The notes beneath the pieces are model-generated. The model worked only from the letters and a program-made list of their open reading frames with translations, did no database searches and was not told where the DNA came from. Shown one piece after another: positions 23,004-34,942 of a stretch of 64,000 nucleotides of DNA (position 1 is its first letter; the number at the start of each line of letters is the position of its first letter). The translations under genes were made by a program, and so were the position numbers. The DNA comes from Lunularia cruciata (Eukaryota; Streptophyta; Marchantiopsida; Lunulariales; Lunulariaceae): positions 13,211,001 to 13,275,000 of the forward strand of contig OX419756.1 in assembly GCA_948567375.1 (NCBI GenBank), in the 5' to 3' direction.

Positions 23004-23749
23004 TGTAATACCAATAGCTAGACATATGATCTAGAGATGAAATTAGGTTTGATAACATATGGGAGGATTTTATATATGATGAAACAAGTAGATCAGATTG
23101 AGTTATCACTGAAAGAGTACTTCTACTAATAGATCAAAAACTGAAACATGCTTGAAGACTTTAGAATCAATAGCCAGACACATGATATAGGGATGAAATT
23201 TGGTTTGGTAACATTTGGAAGAATTTTATACATGATGGACTAAGTAGATCAGACAGAAGTATCACCAAAAGAGTACTTCAACTAATATGGCAGAAACCAA
23301 AATAGGCCTAAAAACTTCAAAGGCAATTTTGAAGGCCTAAATGGATGAATTAGGCCTCAAAAATGTGTTTTCCCTCCCCCCAATCAAAGGAAAGGCTGGC
23401 CTTTCCTCCCCTTGGTTTGTCTTGCCAAGAGCTTTCCAATGGTACCTCACCCATGTGATTCTAAGATTCCTATAGGAAGATTCCCTACAAGATTCTCTCT
23501 AATAAAAGCTTGTTTCAACAACTAGATAGGACCAAGACCAACATGTCACACATGCAAGCCGAGAATTTAAAAGTGGAGCCTGTTGACAGGTCACCTATCC
23601 ATATACCTAATCCTATGGTGGATCTTCCTTGGAGGAGATCTTCCTTGGCTATATAATAAAGAGAAGGTGCTCCTTTGGGGCATCGGAGGATTGAGTGTGA
23701 AATCTGTGCTTTCTCTCTTGAAGAGTTCTCTTGTCCTTAGAGTATTACA
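23004..23749 (+). repeat. Solo family-2 LTR, 746 bp, TSD TACCA/CACCA
   Basis: TGTAATACCAATAG...GAGTATTACA. Flanks are TACCA (22999-23003) and CACCA (23750-23754), one transition apart. Two U3 units with decayed palindromes at 23053-23072 and 23209-23228, exactly 156 bp apart. Confidence 0.87.
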
Positions 23750-23754
23750 CACCA

Positions 23755-24503
23755 TTGTCATAGAGTAGGATCGTAAAGTAAGGACTAATGCATAGAAAAT
23801 TATCTCCTAAAATGTGTATGGGTAAAATGTGTAACCCAAACAAATGTGTAACCTAATCCTTAGTCCAAAATCTAATAAGCACCTCTCTTTGCTACATATA
23901 TATATATATATATGGCTAAAATTAGATACTTCTTATTATGTCATATGTCAAATGAAAAAAATGGCAAAGTCAAATTGGTTTTGATTTGTGAGATGGAGGG
24001 TTGTCATTGAGATTTCTTGTGATTAAAACTCTTCCATTCTCTACTTTTTGTTCGTGTAAGGTTCCTTGATATGTAGAGTGTTGATGTGCTTTTTGTATTG
24101 AAGTTGGAGTGATGACCGGTCATACTCCAATGTTTCTCTCCAATGAGGCATGAAGTGATGATCTGCAAATTGTGAGAGTGTGTGTTATGATGACATGTTA
24201 TAGGTTGCACCTTCTCCAAATGTTGTTGTCATAATTAGAGTTACATTAGTAGGTGGTGGCACTTCATGGTGGTTCTTAGTAGTTACGGTTGTGGTTTGGA
24301 GTTCATTGTCATGATGGGGTCCTCAAAGAACTCTAGAGGAGATTTTGCTAGCATACACAATGGATTTAAATGGAGTGGTGGTTGGTATCAACCCATATCT
24401 TAGGTCCTAATGAGGGAGGAGACAAATTCTAATTTGTAGTATGACATGGGAGTTGTTTCAACTTGAGAGTGAAAATTGTGTGTCTACATTATTATTATAG
24501 GAC
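23755..24503 (+). other. Element E leader, no gene seen
   Basis: Non-coding. It contains a (TA)n tract near 23899-23914. It leads directly into the gag-like open frame at 24504. Confidence 0.45.
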
Positions 24504-25560
24504 ATGGACAATATTTATGGGGTCTCCAAAGGCCCCAAGTGCTATTCTAGTACATTGGGTACTATTGAGTTGGAAAATTTCATCCAAGAGTTCAATAGTT
24601 TGTGTGATTTGCAACAAATATTAAACCAAACTTTATACATATCTTTCATGGTATGGAAGAGGTTATTCCAATATTTGAAGGTTTTGCTAATGGATGACTA
24701 CCATGAGTTCAAGAGAGCTCACGTGGACGAGATTGAGCTATGGAGCAAATATTGGTCTCCAAATTACATTTTCATCACTTTAGGTTTGGTTTCTAAAGAT
24801 AAATCAACAATACAAACAAGTTCTAACTCTAGTGGCATTAGTGTATCAAAAGAAGATGCATTAGTTGGTGATGATGCTACTATAAGTCAAGGTACCATTA
24901 TAGGAAGTGATGTAGTGTCCCATGGTAGAGTTCTTCTAATGCTTGAGGTAGAACTACTAGTGAGTGCGGAGTGACAAGCTGAAAAGCTTGCAAGAGTTCC
25001 AATGGAAGGCTAGAGAAAACCTACATAAGGCAAACATTCACATGAAAATAGCTGATCAATTTCACTCAAAGAGTTACTAAGTCCCAACCATTCCAATTTT
25101 GGTATGGCATATTGGACAAGGAGTTGCAATCCAAAGTACATGAGGCTATGTTGTTACAATCTACCTCACCAACTGTAGGAATGGTAGAGTGCTTTGAGCT
25201 CAACATGGTGGAAGAGAGAGTAGTGACATCTAGATTTGGTAGGGAGACCTCATCTATAACTATTACTTATTCCAAAGTGCACCATATTTTGTTGGCTTTT
25301 GAGGGTAGAGTGGACAACCACAATCTTATGGAGCAAGTGGAAGGCCTAGTGCACCTAGTCCCTTACCCTTGTTTTTTGGCCATAATTAGGCAATGGGTGG
25401 TAATGTTGCTTATTGTACTTGTGCTGGATCTCACAATCAAAGAGAATGCACCCAAGGTAGTGGGTATGATCTCTTTGGAGTGCCATAGCTAGCTTCGAGA
25501 TAGTGTGACCATTGCCATAGATTTGACCATACTAGTGATTGATGCTTTGACCTCCACTTG
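24504..25560 (+). pseudogene. Gag of element E, degenerate
   Basis: Open segments at 24504-24974 and 25112-25492 in broken frames. Features are FIQEFNSLCDLQQ, WSKYWSPN and then, in the second segment, LDKELQSKVHEAMLLQ, in line with a Ty3 capsid. A zinc knuckle follows at 25504-25545 (CDHCHRFDHTSD-stop-C): all four CX2CX4HX4C ligands are present, but a TGA (25540-25542) sits just before the last Cys. Gag would assemble the particle and bind RNA; this copy is dead. The family assignment is inferred from position and the knuckle. Confidence 0.55.
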
Positions 25561-26439
25561 GAGTTAGGAGTAGTAGGGTTGCTATGGTAGGTGTTAGAGG
25601 AGTCCCAAGTCATGGAGAATCAGGTGGTAGAGAGTGTGATAGAGGACCTATGTTTGGTAGGGCCTAATACATGCACTTGCTTCTTATACAACCATCGCTA
25701 CTTGGATTTAGCATTTGGAGCAAAGATTTTCTTGCATGGCTATAGCTTAGAGGAGATTCAATTTAAGTGTTAAGGCTTCCACCTCTTGTGTTGGTGATAG
25801 AGATGTCCTTGAATTCATGTGTAGATCAACACAAGTAGATGCATCTGTTGTAGTGACTAGGAGTGAAATACGTGCTATAGAGCCTAAAGGAGCATCAAAG
25901 GAGTTAGACCCACAAAGAGGAGAGGTTGGTAGGTAAGTAAGACTTCCCCAATCTTTCACATTCTTTGAGGTACTACAAACAACATCCATGGCTCCTAGAT
26001 GTCCTTATGCAAGCATGGTATGTGATGATGGAGTGCATGATGTACTAGATATTAGATTATCACCTTTAACTACACAGATTGAGTCTAGCACAATATTGGA
26101 GGTATCTCAATTGACTATGCACTCCTCTTTTTTCTCAACAAATGACATGTTTACATTGGAAGTTGACCCCAAATCTAATGTTGTGGTTGACAACCACACT
26201 TTTAGAAAGTAGGGATGGTATGTTTCATACTTCTAGATGAGAGGTGGTTGATGGTAGAGCCAAATTGGTTTAGGAGTATGGGATCCATTTGGCTATCAAT
26301 GGCTTGTGGTAGACAACAATTGCTAGGTTGGAGGTGGTAGTAGCTTGACTTGCATTTGACCAAGGTTCATACTTAGATTTATCCTATTGGACAACCAAAG
26401 TAGGACTTGGTGAGACCTTCAAGGAAGGTCTATACACCA

Positions 26440-26530
26440 CAAAGAGTCTTATTAGACACTAGTGCATAGTCCTTTATGTTGGGGAAGGTTGCAATTATCA
26501 ATCTTGGACTATGGAAGACCAATGTATAGA
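26440..26530 (+). pseudogene. Aspartic protease remnant of element E
   Basis: VLLDTSA-stop-SFMLGKVAI. The DTSA stretch (26455-26466) occupies the place of the D[ST]GA catalytic motif, with Gly changed to Ser and a stop right after it. It lies between gag and RT, as expected. Confidence 0.45.
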
Positions 26531-26778
26531 GGTGTGTATTTTAGATCTAGACATTTCCAAGGGTGGTTCTACACAAAACATCATATGTAGGGAGCATTAT
26601 CTAGATTTAGCATGGTCATCCAATTGATAACTTTGTGATGAGAGTTGAGGCTATTGCAACACTAGTAGAGTCATGTGATGTGCTATTTGGTGGACTCGTG
26701 TCCCCTATGAGTTTCAAAATTGACTATTAGCAAGAGACAAATTCTTGTAGGTCAGGTTGGCAATTCGGTAAGGGACTT

Positions 26779-27392
26779 GTATATTATCTATTGGTACAAT
26801 TCAATAGTGACAATCTTGGCTCACTACAATCAAGAACCATGACATAAGTCTCATTTTTCAATGGTCTTGTTACTTGGGCTGGTACATGATTGGAGAGAGA
26901 TGCCCATGCAAGGGATACCCTAGTACTAGAGGAAATCACTTGGATTTGGAATAAAGTGGAGTTGTTCCATCTACCATGGATGTTCCACTATGGAGTTTTG
27001 ATAAGGAGTTGCAACATCATGCATATCAATTGTTACAATAGGCTTGGACTAAAGCCTTTGTACCAATAGACCAATTTGAGGTTTAGACCAGTCAAGTGAA
27101 GGATGTATATATTATCTATTGGTACACTTTAGTAGTGGAAATCTTGGATCACTATAGTCAGGAACTATGGTATAAGTCTCAACTTTCAATGGTTTTGTTA
27201 CTTGGCATTGTAAATTATTGGAGGGGAATGCCTATATGGAGGACCCTATTACTAAAGGAGATCACTTGGATTTAGGATAAAAGTGGGTTGTTCCATCCAC
27301 CATAGATATTCCACTATGGAGTTCTTATGAGGAGTTGCAACATCATGTGGATCAATTGTTACAATAGGCTTAGATTGGAGTCTTTATATCAC
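26779..27392 (+). repeat. Tandem duplication of about 330 bp within element E
   Basis: 26779-27062 and 27106-27392 are diverged copies: TATTATCTATTGGTACA at the start, then GACATAAGTCTC/GGTATAAGTCTC, TTCAATGGT.TTGTTACTTG, GAGATCACTTGGATTT-type, TCCACTATGGAGTT and GAGTTGCAACATCATG at the end. The duplication sits between protease and RT and was probably coding. Divergence (about 15-20% by eye) shows that it is old. Confidence 0.85.
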
Positions 27393-28478
27393 CAAGAGAC
27401 TTGGTGTGAGGATGTGCCTCCAAAGTTTATTACTTTTTCATCTTTTGATACCACATTTATTGCTTGGTAGTATCTAATAGAGGGAGTATGCTTGTTGGAG
27501 TTGTTGGTGGGATCAACATGGACTAGCTATGGTATTATAAGTAGGCATATGGGTTTAGAGGCACATGTATGTAGAGAGAGATGAGACTGCTAGGCAAGTC
27601 TCTCTGTGCCATATGATACACTTGGCCTATAAGTATCATGAGTTATTATTGATTTCAACCATCAAGGGTTACCAAAGACACTTCTAGCAAACATTTCCTT
27701 ATTGAGGCTACCAGATCTAGAGAAACATGGTCCCATTCATTTAGTGATTTTTTAATGGCCATATCAAGGATATACCCATGTTTGCCAAGGTCAAGGTCTA
27801 CAAGATCATGTTTTGGTGTGTTTTGGGAGATGTTATATATATTATAACATCTCAAAGTTCATTAGGCCATTTTTCTAGCCTACATTTTAGAAAACACCCA
27901 TTTGATGAGTGATTCTCATATACAAGTGGTGGAAATTACACATCAGGTCCATTCTTGGATGGGACATTTTGTGTTGTTAGATGCAGCTAGAGTTGGATCA
28001 CGGGTTCATCATCTTTCTCTTTGGTGGAAAAACCTCTTACCTAGAAAGGTTTTATTATGTGCTAATGATGGGATTTAACAACTAGCTTACCTTATTGTCA
28101 ATGATATTTTGGATGTTGGGCACTAGTCTCAAACAATAATAGTGGCTGATAGGTCACTTATGGCAATGGTGAACCTTATTGGGTAGCTTAGAGTCACTTT
28201 ACTCACATTCATAAGTTTCCCAAGCTCCCATACTTTTTGAGAAGGAAGCCTTGGACTTGTTTGGGACTCATAATTATAGCAACGGGTGGAACCCAACGTT
28301 GATGAGAGAGTGTGCAATGGGTCTTTATACCAATATTACCACTATTTCAATAGTAAAGGTCTCTAGGCATCAAGTGTTAGGTCATGCTATGGACCTCAAC
28401 TATGTGACTATAATTGTGAGCCTTGGATTGGTTGAGCAATGTAGGATGTGCTTGATAGACATCACTACTTAGACACTT

Positions 28479-28829
28479 GTGAGCTCTATGCCTATCAAGA
28501 CAATTCAACCACATGTTGGGGATGATAGACCAAGTGAGCATGGTATCTTTGGAACACAACCAATGGATATTAGTGAGAGTGGTCTACTTGGGGTACATCC
28601 AAGTGAGCAAGGTCCCCTTGGGATACACTTTGGGTCTACTTGGGATGTAGCTAAAAGATATGTGGAGCTTGCAACCATAGGTGAGGGAGTTTTTTACTCT
28701 AAAGTTGTGTACTCTAGAAATTGGAAGCATGACATTTTGCTCCCATCGCTTGGTGTAACAGCCAATCAATGTGTCTTTCACTCCTACATCAATTACAAAG
28801 GATACATGAGAGCCAAACATTGGACCTAA
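28479..28829 (+). pseudogene. Unrecognised open segment between protease and RT of element E
   Basis: Open frame of 116 codons. It contains a three-fold imperfect repeat of a PSE-x-G-x-x-G-x-x-P type (DRPSEHGIFGTQP, SESGLLGVHP, SEQGPLGIHF), followed by TWDVAKRYVELATIGEGVFY. I do not recognise the family. It lies just before the RT domain in element E and may be a linker or accessory domain of the polyprotein. Whether it was ever translated as it stands is unclear. Confidence 0.3.
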
Positions 28830-28929
28830 GCTTACAATAGGAGAAAGACAAAGAGTTTGGAGGTTTTTGAGGAGCTACACAATTTGTTTTGCCTTTAGCA
28901 TGAAGGATTGTGGTGATCTTAAAGGACTT

Positions 28930-31620
28930 GATATTCAAATTGAGCTGAATAGTAATACATCTATTTTTCAATGTCCTTATAGATAAAGTAATACAGAGAG
29001 AGCCTTGATTCAAAGCTGGAGTAGAGACCTTTTTGAGAATGCTTTGGTGGAAATTTCACATTGAGAGTATGCTTCAACTATATTGATGTCATCCAAGAAA
29101 GATATGCATGAAAATTACATGGATAGGTGGATATGTAGAGATTATTGTCCTATGAACTAACAAACTAGTGTTGATTGGTATGTTATGCTTACACTAAAAG
29201 ATATCTTTGGTATGATTGTGCATGCAAAAGTCTTTAGTACTTTGCATCTTTAAGTAGGATATCATCAATTGCTAATCAAGGAGGAAGATAAGTCCAATAT
29301 AGCATTTTGGGCTATTGACTCTCATGGTAAGGATATATTATACCAATGGAAGTTCTTACCATTTGCATTAAAGAGCACTCTTGCCAAGTTCCAAATGTTC
29401 ATGGATAGGATCCTAGTAAGATTAGATTTTTCCCAGTGTAATATTGATGGCATTTTGGTCTATAACACTATTGTAGAAGAGCATAAGAAATATTGTTGAA
29501 GAAAGTTTAGAGATTGAGATCTCATGGACTTAAATTACATCTTGGGAAGTGTTTAATTTTTCACAAGTAGGTTGAGTATTTTGTCACATTATCTACCTTG
29601 GTGGACTTGATGTTTAGCAAATCAATGTGAAGTTATTGCACACATTCTTTAGCCTATAGATGTGAGAAAAGAGCAAGCATTCTTTGGGTTGGAAACTTCT
29701 ATCATTGATATGCTAGAAGATTTATTGCTAAGGCCTTGAAAAAGCTAACCAAGCTTACACAAGAGTGGTGTTTGAAAGATGAGCAAGAGAGCTTTTAAAG
29801 AGCTTAAGGAGAAGTTGATATTTGCCATTATTCTTAAGAGACTAATCAAAGGATGAACATTCAAGATTCATATTCTGATTTGTATGTTTGGGCTTGAAGC
29901 AATGCCTACTTAGTCAGATTATGAGAGGAAGGAGTTTATGGTGACCTATGCTAGTCACTCCAACAATTCAGTAGTGGTGGAGTATGGTTCATATGAGTGA
30001 GAGTGCTTGGCAACAATGTGGGCAATAGTACATTTTTTATTGTTACTTTTTTAGTAATCTATTCATTCTCATCAATAATCATCAACCACTACAATGGTTG
30101 ATGGAGTCCAATAAGGATATTTTCATGATGGACTCTGATTTTTAGGAGTATGATTTTATGGTAATTCATAAATTTGAAATAATGAACAATGATATAGATG
30201 GGTTGAGTTAAAACCACCCATGTATCAACCAACAAGATCAAACCAGAGCATTTTAGCATGGTGAGATAGATGAGGAGACAGTGCATTTTTGGCATGCATT
30301 TTCCTTCTATGTTTATTTTTCTAGGCTTTGATAGTATTTCTCTTAATACATACAAGGGTAGTTGTTGAGATCTCAAATCAAGAAGGTGGAAATATTGATA
30401 CATGTCAACGAGACATTCATGATGATATCTTAGTGATGTGCTATCTTTGCATTGGTGTTGTGTGTGGCAAAATTGGTGCCAAGGAGAGAGACCATATCCT
30501 TCAACAAGCCAAGTGGTTTAGATTGGAAGGCAAACATCTTCTTTGTGTATGGGAAGAGTTCAAGTAGTACACCTTCCATCTTAAAAATTATAATTGGTAC
30601 AACATGGACATGAGGAGTTAAGACAGTTTTTAGTAAAGCAAACATATAGCTTCCTCTATATTCATTACTGGTAGCTTGGTATGCAGACCAATGTATAGCA
30701 ATTTCATGCTATATGTATGGTTTAGAGCATCATTTAATGCTCTTATGTCATAGTCACACCTATTACCTATCATATGGTTGGTTTACCGTTGTAGTTGGAC
30801 TTTGCTAGACCTTTATGATTCACTATGAGATATCATTGGTATGTTTTGGTTATGATAGAGGACTTCTCCAAGTGGGTTGAGTTGGTGGCACTACAAGTAT
30901 AGTGAAAGGACTGCTTATTTGTTCTTGAATCAAGTTTTCAGTCATTTTGGTGCACCAATGGAGGCCTTGATTGATCAAGGCAAGGACTTCTTAGAAGAGT
31001 TTTAGGTCTTGTGTGACAAGACCTTGATTCATTGCATTACCTCCCAAGATCACCTTGAGGCATATGGTTTAATAAAAAAATTGGTTCAGATGGTGAAGAA
31101 AATATTTCATAACTGTAGTTTGCAGAGAGGTCACTTGGGATGTTGGGATCTCCAATATCCCAAGTGGTTGGCCGCAGGTTAGCAATTCAGCCTGAATCCT
31201 TCTCTCCTTGCTTTCTACTTTATGGCTGAGATTTATGAATCTAAATTCACCTATAGTCATTTGTCATGATGCCATTATAGTGTTTGACTTGGATGATCTA
31301 AATGTATGGATGAATGCATGTTCTCATTAGGTAGAGATCTTTTGGAAAGTAATGACAATTGCTTTTGTAGTGATTTCTCAGCATAGTGATACCTTATGTT
31401 ATGCTACTATTTGAAGATGAATCTATAAACACCTTATTCATAGATTTCATTTAGGTGATTACATATATTTACAGCAAATTACACCAATGACACTTGATGT
31501 GACTACAACTCATATTATCTTGAGAGTGTGTGAGGTTTTACCTTTTGAAGTCCTCATGTTAGAAAGATGTTATGGTGATTTTGGAAAGGATCATGTGCAC
31601 AATTGTATGCCATACCACCT
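28930..31620 (+). pseudogene. Pol of element E: RT, RNase H, integrase, degenerate
   Basis: RT: CPYR (near 28975), RDYCPMN, FSTLHL-stop-VGYHQLLIKEEDKSNIAF, then FLPFALKSTLAKFQMFMDRIL and CNIDGILVY. The YxDD-type catalytic pair is IDG, so one Asp is lost. RNase H near 29840-30110: FKIHI, ASHSNNSVVVEYGSYE, ECLATMWAIVHF. Integrase core near 30780-31100: EDFSKWVELVAL, FGAPMEALIDQGKDF, with weak traces after it. The integrase C-terminal part is near 31440-31620: FHLGDYIYLQQITPMTLDVT, CYGDFGKDHVHNCMPYHLP. The domain order and motifs are Ty3-like. Many stops separate the blocks. Confidence 0.72.
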
Positions 31621-31968
31621 CCCAACACATTGATGGCATTATGGACCCAATGTACTTGTAAGCTTATGGTGTATGTTAAGTGGCTCTTTTAGAGGAGCTA
31701 CTACTGTGTTGGTGTATAATGGTTGTTCAAGAGGATGACATATGATATGTTTGATTCTTCTCCACATGGTGGTACCTCAAGGACAATGATTATGTCCTCA
31801 ATGTCCTAGATCCATGCTAGTTCACTCCTTATGTGGTATAGATTATAGATAGGTAACTTATGATGGCACTCGGCCTCTTGATCTTTGCTCACCATAGTGC
31901 ATATCACATACTTAGAGTAGATAATTATTTGGAGTTAGAGGGATCTAACCAATAACTAGGAAGGAAAT

Positions 31969-32510
31969 TGTGGCACTTTAGATTCATGTATGACTTTTGT
32001 ATGAGTTGTAATACTATAGCGGATGATATTATAAATAACATATGTTGTATAGTGATGTATATACATATGATAGTTATCATGATATTTGCATTACCAAAGC
32101 TAGTTTGCTTGTATGTTGGAATGTTAATCTTGGTAATCATAGTTCTACCAGTATTTGCCCAAAGATGACTTAGTGGCAGCCAATTTTTGTGTTAGGGCTA
32201 TTAATCACACAATTGGAGTTACCATTAGTTTCACTATTTGCACCATTAAGTGGACCATTAATGGCATTGTTAGGGTTGGAGTGCTAGGTCAAGTATACAT
32301 GAGTATATATGAGAGTGTAACTCTAAAGAGCTCAATTCTTTGATGTTGAGCCTTCAAGCTCTTGGCTATGGTAACTACAGGCTGACAAGCATCACTTGGA
32401 GTCTCTTAGCTAGAGTGGATGTGGCTTGACTATAATTGCCACATGTTGTTGATAGTATTGAGTTGAGTGATTGAGTTTTATCCAAGTTGAATATGTGAAC
32501 TAAACTAATT
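31969..32510 (+). repeat. Family-4 LTR (3' LTR of E)
   Basis: It starts TGTGGCACTTTAG after a purine tract (AGGAAGGAAAT) and matches 20160-20570 over its 3' two thirds. It ends near GTGAACTAAACTA. A second TGTGGCACTTTAG occurs at about 32514, followed by similar sequence, so a second partial LTR copy may follow in tandem. Confidence 0.7.
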
Positions 32511-34410
32511 ATTGTGGCACTTTAGAGGTCATTTATAACTTACATATATGTTTTGCTTCTATAGTGCATGATTTTGATAGCAATGTGTATTGTGTATCAA
32601 TGTTTACATGCACTAATATCCAAATTTACCAAATTTACCAAATTTACCAAAAAGTTCAAGATTATATTCTTACAAGTTTTCTTGGATTACATTTTCTATA
32701 TATGAATTTATTAGCCATTCATTACAAGCATTTCCAAACATAATTTCCTCCAAACTTAATACACAGGTAGTCCATAGTAAGTGATGCAAAGAGATATCAA
32801 ACATATTGTATTTGTCTCACTTGATGTCAATATAATACCTTAACTACAAGACTAATATGATATAGCTTTTAGCTGAACACTTATGAAAGTATTGGTCAAA
32901 TCAAGTTAAAAACCTTGCATCACACTCTATTATATCTTGATTGTATGTGATATTAGTGTTGCTTCCACATCCTCATGTAGACTTGGGTATAATTTGGATC
33001 TTTTGGTTTTCTTGACATCATTTGTAAAAAATAAGCTTAAACATTTAGAAATAAATAATATTTAGTAAACCAATTACATAAAGAGTACAATAATTTTATG
33101 AATTTGAGAACATGAGATAAATGACAATGAAAAAGAAGATGGAAGCTTGCAATAGTATAAATAGAAGAAGGAAATGATAAAAAACTCATAATGTTATTTT
33201 GTATCAATAATATAGAATATTCAAATGCTCGTAGACCTATAATAGATAACTAATTAGTAGAATGTTACTATTTATATCTCAAAACAGCTCAATATTCAAA
33301 GATCAATCATAAATGAAATTAATTTTAAAATGATATTATTTGTATCAATTTTCATCTTTAGATAAATAAATTTTAATCTAGATAGTCCAAGATAAAGACT
33401 CTATCTCTTCAAATAATAATATCTAAATCCATGAAAAAAGTTCAACATATATCTCATTGTATTCTATAAATGATTAATGAGCTATTGTATAGGTTGAAAT
33501 TTTATCACAATAAGAGAAGACTAATTATAAAGAAAAAAAAAGTGAAGTACGTGTGCTTCTCCATATGGATTCCCAAATGAAGAAAATAAAGGCCTTAACT
33601 ATATGACAATATATTACTTCAAAGTTAAGCATTCATAAGAGCTTGTGTTCTAGTAAAAGACATGATAAAAATAGCCTTATTAAAATACATAAATACTAGC
33701 TGTAGTTTATACCCATGAGTGGTTCAACAAATTGTTAAAGCCAAATTGTAATCAACTACCAATTTTGAATCATATAGAGTACAACATTGCTTCTCTGAGA
33801 AAAGAAAGCTTACAATTACAACACATTAAATATTGATGCTAAGGATAAATATAGGATAGAGAATTTGTCTTGCTTTTTCAAAACTTAGAAGATGATACTT
33901 ACTTCCAATCTTTGCAAGTATTAAGATTTATTATAGAGATTGAAATGATATATTCAAGACTATAGCTAGTTGAAAAGAAACAAAATTGTACATTCTATAA
34001 TCCTTTTGGTGTAAAATTTCATCTAATTATATATATATAGATTATAATTTTTTAGTAATTACACGTTCTAAAGGTTTTTCATAGATATTATTATTTATAC
34101 TTGTATGGTTTACTTGGAAAGATTTTGATTGTAAACTTTACCCACATAAAGAAATCAAGGAGAAAATAACAAAGGGTTGAGAAGATACAAATAAAAAACT
34201 AAGAAATATAATATACTAAAAATAAATGCATCTCAAAATAAAGAATAGATTGAATGAGATTAGAAAAAATTCAAAATAATTAATCAAGTGAAAATTTACA
34301 ATTTAGTGCATGATCTTCACTAAAATCTATATTTAAAGAAATTTATCATAATAAGAATGTAAAAGAAAAGCAATTATAATTATAGCCTTTTAGTTTTTTA
34401 AAAATTTTAA
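32511..34410. other. AT-rich sequence, no gene seen
   Basis: No supported coding region. It holds a 9-bp tandem repeat (AAATTTACC x 3, 32622-32648) and a TA-rich tract near 34025-34038. Confidence 0.4.
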
Positions 34411-34607
34411 TACATTATCAAAGGGAAACACAAGTGAGAAACATAAAGCCTTAACACTCAATAACTCTGAACTCTACGTTGCTTCCAAAGGAACATCTTG
34501 TTTTTAATATACAGCAAGGAAGATCCATCAAAGATCTGTGGATAAGATACATGGATTGGTGACCTATTACCGAGTTCCACCTTTAGAGTAGTTGTGTGGA
34601 TGGGTGG
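34411..34607 (-). repeat. Family-2 LTR fragment, cut by assembly gap
   Basis: On the plus strand it resembles 34943-35110: GAAACACAAG, CTCAATAAC, TTGCTTCCAAAGGAACATCTTG, ATTGGTGACCTATTA and AGTTGTGTGGATGG. It runs straight into the run of Ns. Confidence 0.7.
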
Positions 34608-34807
34608 NNNNNNNNNNNNNNNNNNNNNNNNNNNNNNNNNNNNNNNNNNNNNNNNNNNNNNNNNNNNNNNNNNNNNNNNNNNNNNNNNNNNNNNNNNNNN
34701 NNNNNNNNNNNNNNNNNNNNNNNNNNNNNNNNNNNNNNNNNNNNNNNNNNNNNNNNNNNNNNNNNNNNNNNNNNNNNNNNNNNNNNNNNNNNNNNNNNNN
34801 NNNNNNN
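34608..34807. other. Assembly gap (200 N)
   Basis: Exactly 200 undetermined bases, a round number typical of a gap of unknown true size. The six-frame open segments spanning it are meaningless. Confidence 0.99.
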
Positions 34808-34929
34808 CCTCTTTCTAAACCCCCCCTAATCTATTAATTGCACTATGTTTTCTCCCCTTAAAATTACTCAATCTCAATAGCATGTGTTCATCCAAGAGTG
34901 TTGATCCACTTTCTTGGATTAAAACACCT

Positions 34930-34941
34930 GTTTTGATACCA
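34930..34941 (-). other. Primer-binding site (family-2 element)
   Basis: On the minus strand TGGTATCAAAAC lies one base from the family-2 LTR at 34943; initiator Met-tRNA type. It identifies that LTR as the 5' LTR of a minus-strand element whose body lies in or beyond the gap. Confidence 0.7.
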
Positions 34942-34942
34942 T

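Larger units (their letters stand above)
20160..32510 (+). mobile_element. Element E: old family-4 Ty3-type retrotransposon with two nested solo LTRs
   Basis: The two family-4 LTR copies (20160-20570 and 31969-32510) lie in the same orientation around a collinear gag - protease - RT - RNase H - integrase series on the plus strand (24504-31620). Two family-2 solo LTRs with near-perfect duplications sit in the leader. Removing them leaves a plausible leader of about 2 kb. No chromodomain was seen. The integrase tail (TLDVTTTHIILRV, then NCMPYHLP) resembles plant Ty3 elements outside the chromoviruses. All domains are broken. The 5' boundary is uncertain. Confidence 0.65.

Noticed and set aside
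20871-23749. A small non-autonomous (LARD/TRIM-like) element bounded by two family-2 LTRs
   Set aside because: Each LTR has its own near-perfect 5-bp duplication, the outer flanks CCTTG and CACCA do not match, and the interior continues the leader of element E.
34592-34837. Open frames across the N run
   Set aside because: They consist almost entirely of undetermined residues; not evidence of coding.
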